A stretch of 64,000 bases of DNA from Phyto melanocephala (Eukaryota; Arthropoda; Insecta; Diptera; Rhinophoridae). Below the pieces are notes generated by a model that saw only the letters and a list, made by a program, of their open reading frames with translations, had not been told where the DNA came from and did not search any database. Location of the stretch: assembly GCA_941918925.1 (NCBI GenBank), contig OW799235.1, positions 104,673,947 to 104,737,946 on the forward strand, written 5' to 3'. Both the position numbers and the translations under genes were made by a program. Below, piece by piece: positions 59,867 through 64,000 of this stretch. Each line of letters opens with the position of its first letter. Positions within the stretch are counted from its first letter, which is position 1.

Positions 59867-60383
59867 CTATTTACAGTAGGAAGTCAATTCGGCAAAGTTA
59901 CAGCCCTTAACACAGCACTCATCATAAATACCCAAAAGATTACGACGTCTTCTTGTCTTAGCAATGCTATTCAGATGATCGCCCATTAAGAATTCATCCA
60001 AAAAAGAAGCTTTGGCACGTACAGGATTTTCGTCGTCAATATCATTGTAAATATCGAAGAAATCTAGTTCTGAATAGAGAATTTTTATCAAGATTTTTTC
60101 CACTATTATATCTGGGGCATGTTGCGACATTTGAATTGAAAATATTTTAATTGAAATCCCTAAATTCTTCGGGAAATCTTAGCGAACGTGAACGCGAACT
60201 TTCAAATGTCGTTACTTGCCCCTGTTTTTGCTTATTACCTGATTTTTTTGTTATCTTTTGATTGTAACCATTAATGCATACCGAGTCTAAGACCTGTGAC
60301 AAAACAGAGCCACACATGCGCTTAGTACCCGCATTAACTTCATAAAATACAGCAATTAAAACAACAACACAAAACAGTTTCAT
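59867..60383 (-). CDS. Insulin-like peptide precursor 1 (two exons)
   Basis: Join of minus-strand exons 60239-60383 and 60159-59867; the 79-nt intron is 60160-60238. The spliced protein is 145 aa. Residues 1-18 are a signal peptide (MKLFCVVVLIAVFYEVNA). The B chain follows with KRMCGSVLSQVLDSVCINGY: Cys24 and Cys36 are separated by 11 residues, with Gly after the first Cys, as in insulins. A long acidic C peptide ends in RRRR (118-121). The A chain GIYDECCVKGCNFAELTSYC has Cys130, 131, 135 and 144, the canonical CC-x3-C-x8-C. The intron (TCAG|gtaata ... tttag|GG) is phase 1 after KKS, with a CTAA-type branch site about 20 nt before the acceptor. Without splicing the frame stops after FRDFN. 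The B chain looks most like Drosophila Ilp4 from memory. Expected role: secreted insulin-receptor ligand. Confidence 0.92.
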
Positions 60384-61228
60384 TTTTTTTAAATTAAATT
60401 TTAAATTCTTCTTAAAAGTTATTAAAATTAATAGTTACTAATTGCTTAGTAACTGTTGGCTAGAATGCTTAACGGTTACTGTATTATTTTTAATGATTTA
60501 CTCAAGTATTTATAGTAAAAAGATTTTTGTGGTCGTGTCCTATATTATGCACATTAGTCAACCAATGCTGTCACTTCATATTATATTTAAAGGTGAATCT
60601 GCTTTATGCATACACATACATATGTACACATTAGTACTAAGATACATGTTTTAGCTTAAATCACTGCTTGGATCATAACTATTTTTGCAATTATGAGGTT
60701 AAATAAATACGTACATACACATATTTTAATAAGTCAAAACATTTGCAAAATTCAGCGTAAACACTTTTATATATTTTTATAAAAAAAAACATTATTTTAA
60801 GGATTTCCATTAAAACTTGTAAACAATGTTTTATACGATATTTATAAAAATAATAAAACTACGTTGTAAAAGTGCTTAACTTTTTAACTATTAATGGATA
60901 AGAGACAAATAATAATAATAATAAATATAATATTTAAATTTTTTTTATTATCACAAATTTTAATTGCTTTATATATTTCTTAAAAAATTCCATTTACAAC
61001 TAAGACTGTCAAAAAAAAAAAACAAACAAATAAAGGTGATGAATTAAAATTATATATTAAAATGAAATTTATATGAACAAATTCATCATAATTTGTAGTA
61101 TAGTGATAGATCTTCAATTTTAAAGTTTATATTTGCTTTGTTCATTAACTAAAAATGGTTGTTCCAATTTGGATGATGTTGATGTTTAATATATGCAGTA
61201 TCTGAATAAAGAATGTTCTTCCTAACAT
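60384..61228. promoter_or_regulatory. Upstream region of ILP gene 1
   Basis: Contains the TATA box at 60507-60515; otherwise AT-rich. No other regulatory motif was identified with confidence. The plus-strand frame 60442-60654 overlaps the promoter and is probably spurious. Confidence 0.35.
60507..60515 (-). promoter_or_regulatory. TATA box of insulin-like peptide gene 1
   Basis: Minus strand CTATAAATA, about 125 nt upstream of the start codon at 60383, leaving a 5' UTR of roughly 95 nt. The second ILP gene has a very similar CTATAAAAA. Position and sequence fit a core promoter, but no start site was measured. Confidence 0.55.
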
Positions 61229-63659
61229 TTTTATACCCGCCACCAAAAAAATGGTGGGGGTTTATTCATTTTGTCATTCCGTTTGTAACACATCGAAATA
61301 TCCATTTTAGACCCCATAAAGTATATATATTCTGAATCAGGGTTTGATTTGATGACGATCTAGCTATGTCCGTCCGTCTGTCCGTCTGTTGAAAGCACGA
61401 TAGAGGTCGCACCGAAAAAGCTAGGGGGCTCAAATTTTGCCACAATCTTTCTTATAGACAAGGTTTGTTTGGTACTGAAAATGGGCTAAATCGAAATATT
61501 AGGAAGAGAGTTATAGCTCGAAAAGCAAGAGTAGGTCGAAAAAACCGTGTCCTTCGAACATCGAATAAAATGGAATTGTGTCCAAACGCCTTAACGTAGA
61601 CTCATGAAACTTCGAATATATATTTCCTGGGTAAAGGCAATATTTTTCCTTGGAAATTGTCTAAATCTATGCATTAGGAGAGGAGTTACCGATCAAAATG
61701 TACGAAAATTTATACCGCACAGTGTATTTTTCGGTATATTTTAAAACAAAAATGTCATAAAAGCAACAAAATTGAATGTACGACTCTGAAATTTTGCACA
61801 CTTTGCTTTTTGGTGACACGTTTTCTTGTAACGGCAAATCAATGTACCACGCCTACTTTTACGCCCACCTCCCATATAACGTTTTACCTAAAATTCATAT
61901 AATTTCTCTACTAATAAAGATTTTGGAATAATAAAGGCCTACCTTTAAACACCTCAGTTGTACTCATTCGCAAAAATAACTTTGACACGCCTACTATAAC
62001 GCCCACTTTCACTTTTGAATTGTGTCCAGACGCATAAACGTAGAGTCATAAAACTTCGAATATGTATTTATCGAGTCAAAAGAATATTTTTCCCTGAAAA
62101 TCGCTTAAATCTATGAATTAGGAAAAAAGTTATAGATAAAAATGTACGAAAACTTATACCGCACAGTGTATATTTCAAATTTAAAACGTAATAAAACTGA
62201 CAAAACTATATGTACGATTCTGAAATTTTGCAAACATGGCTTTTTGGTCAAAGTCTTCGTTATAACGGAAAATAGATGTGCCACGCATACTTTTTTCCTT
62301 AAAATTTTATAAAAATATATTTGTCATATATATTAGCATTTATTCATGTTACACTACGCCATTTATTGTACTGTAGCTAAATATAAGATAAAGATGATAA
62401 GATAGATGACTCTACTAGCAACTACTAGATGGCATGCTAACAACTTATGCTTATGTTCTCCTTAAGTTATGCTCTATTAAAAATGGGAATTTAGGAAAAT
62501 TTTGACCTAAGTAAAAAAAATTATCTCTAAACAATATAAACAATTTATTTTCATGTACTAATAGCTAACAAATTTTAAAATTATACAAAACTTATTTCGT
62601 TTGAAAATCTTTTAAAAGCAAAATGTTATAGAAGTTTAAAAATCAAAATCTTACTAATAAATTTCCCCTTTTTAGAAAAATGCTGAGAATGTATATTTTA
62701 AATCACCCTGTGGCCCTTAAAATTTAACCTTAAATTCACTTTCTTCCTCTTAAATTCATGTAAATTCTCTATGAATAAAGATTTTGGAATACTAAAGGAC
62801 TATATTGAAATATCTAAGTTATGTTTATTAGCAGAAACTTTATTGACACGCGTATTTTAACGGCCACTTTCATTGAAAGACTAAATTTACGAAAACATTT
62901 TACTAGCATACCGAAGTTAATGGGTGGTTTTATTTTAAGGGACTATGTTGATTTTGAATAAAAATATTATGAAATTATTATCATTTATTTTTATAATGAT
63001 AATATTTGTATGCTTCAATTATGTATGGAACAAAATATCGGCCAAATGGCCCCCCAACCTAGGCGGCACCACCACGATCCGATAGTCCAAATTTTCAATG
63101 ACACTGTTGATGCTCGATTGTTGGGCACGATGATGAGTCGAGGTTGCTTGCTCTTTTGCCACGTTATCGTGAAAAACAGCAATGTTTCTCATTCAATGAA
63201 CTAAGATGGCATTCACAGATGTTTTCATATTTCATACAGACCTGCTTTGCAGTTATTTTAATATTTTTTACAATTCTCACGATTGTGGACGAATTCGAAC
63301 GATTATATTGACCAAAAGAATCACGAAGTGCACAAAATGCATTTTGATTTGAACGCCCATTTTTATAAAAATCTTTAATATTTAAAAGCGTCTCTCGATT
63401 GCGTATCTTTCCACGGTTAAAATTGAGTTAGTCTGAGATTGAGAAATGTCAAATGAAATACAAGAAAAAAGTTGAAGTTTAGAAGTGGTTCACCTTAAAC
63501 ATGGGCCCTTAAAATTTAACAAAGAAAGTGATACATATTTTATTATAAAGAGATTATTTTATAGCGATTAACAAAATAATAAATATTGTGCTTTAAATGT
63601 GCACAAAATTAGTGGTGGGTATAAAAAATTCGGCACAGCCGAATATAGTGCTCTTATTA
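61229..63659 (+). mobile_element. Helentron-like composite, copy E
   Basis: Starts TATACCCGCCACC with the CCACCA...TGGTGG hairpin and has (GTCY)n near 61369. It carries one 288-bp unit plus a rearranged segment, a nested mariner (62920-63520) and the terminal TTCGGCACAGCCGAA hairpin with ATATAGTGCTCTTA. The left third is nearly identical to copy A. Confidence 0.8.
62920..63520 (-). mobile_element. Deleted mariner nested in composite copy E
   Basis: Left end ATGGGTGGTTTTATTTTAAG, right end GGGCCCTTAAAATTTAAC with the last ~9 bp lost. The flank GCATACCGAAGTTA on the left matches the other composites. The frame 63010-63204 is the antisense of its transposase C-terminus. Confidence 0.75.
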
Positions 63660-64000
63660 GTATTGTAACTATTTTGAGTACGTAGATAGCTGGTACTTAA
63701 CACTATTAAAGTGAAAATTCAATCAGATTAAAAGTGTATTTCCAAATAAAAAAATTTATTTATTTGTGTACAAATTTTAGTTTTCTAATTTAGAAAAACT
63801 TAATAAATATTTTTTATTGAACAGACATTACGTTATGTTAGGTTAGGTAATAAGGCTGGTGCAAAGTTATTTTTACACCTAAACCAAGAGACCAATACAG
63901 TCTATTGTGAAGCCTTAATAAAATATAGTAAATAAGAGTATAATAAAGAATGAAGAAATAGGAAAGTTAAAGGCAAAAAGAAAAGGTAAATGTATACTCA
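63660..64000. other. AT-rich end of window
   Basis: TTAGGTTAGG at about 63838-63848 is isolated and not attached to a recognisable retrotransposon end. No gene. Confidence 0.4.

Noticed and set aside
59867..60383. ILP 1 as a frameshifted pseudogene
   Set aside because: A canonical 79-nt phase-1 intron with branch site restores one frame, and its position equals that of the neighbouring paralogue's intron.
63838..63848. TTAGGTTAGG as a telomere-type retrotransposon end
   Set aside because: The adjoining sequence does not match the 3' UTR of the elements ending at 797 and 39957; only two units.

Overview
This is an AT-rich, repeat-dense piece of an animal nuclear genome, almost certainly from a higher dipteran, most likely a calyptrate fly. 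I infer this from GT-AG introns of both about 70 bp and over 10 kb, Tc1/mariner and Jockey-type relics, (GTCY)n-bearing mini-me/DINE-like elements, and insulin-like peptide genes that resemble Drosophila Ilp genes. I see no bacterial features, CRISPR array, tRNA or rRNA. The species is not identifiable from sequence alone.

Two host loci can be read. (1) A plus-strand gene for an acid-sphingomyelinase-like phosphodiesterase (SMPDL3 type; probably the counterpart of Drosophila CG32052) is represented by three phase-compatible internal exons at 11081-11276, 34200-34312 and 47891-48066, separated by introns of 22.9 and 13.6 kb. Its N-terminal exons are not found and probably lie left of the window. 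The C-terminal exon was not found to the right. (2) Two complete insulin-like peptide (ILP) genes lie in tandem on the minus strand, at 59867-60383 and 56770-57162. Each has a signal peptide, a B chain, a short phase-1 intron at the same place (66 or 79 nt), an RRRR processing site and an A chain. The first looks like two separate open frames until the intron is removed. The second is invisible to simple ORF calling and has an odd CC-x4-C spacing in its A chain.

Most of the rest is mobile DNA. 0-9 kb: the end of an RNase H-bearing non-LTR retrotransposon finishing in CCTAA repeats, a piggyBac-like short element, Jockey RT and endonuclease relics, two head-to-tail copies of a 120-bp-unit repeat, and a 614-bp deleted mariner. 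13-20 kb: an endonuclease relic, mariner relics and a 2.4-kb Helentron-like composite with a mariner and a hammerhead-bearing insertion inside it. 22-33 kb: several MITEs and Helentron-like pieces. 35-40 kb: a decayed and a nearly intact copy of the RNase H element, and between them an 880-bp Penelope-like structure with inverted repeats, direct repeats and two hammerhead ribozyme motifs. 41-43 kb: MITEs, including one carrying an array of short internal motifs. 48-51 kb and 61-64 kb: further copies of the Helentron/mariner composite, which share the same internal junction. 51-59 kb: internally deleted mariners and small MITEs around the ILP genes.

The strongest leads are the ILP pair (especially the unusual second peptide), the hammerhead motifs and the small insertion carrying one of them, the composite that seems to have spread as a unit, and the retrotransposon ending in telomere-type repeats.
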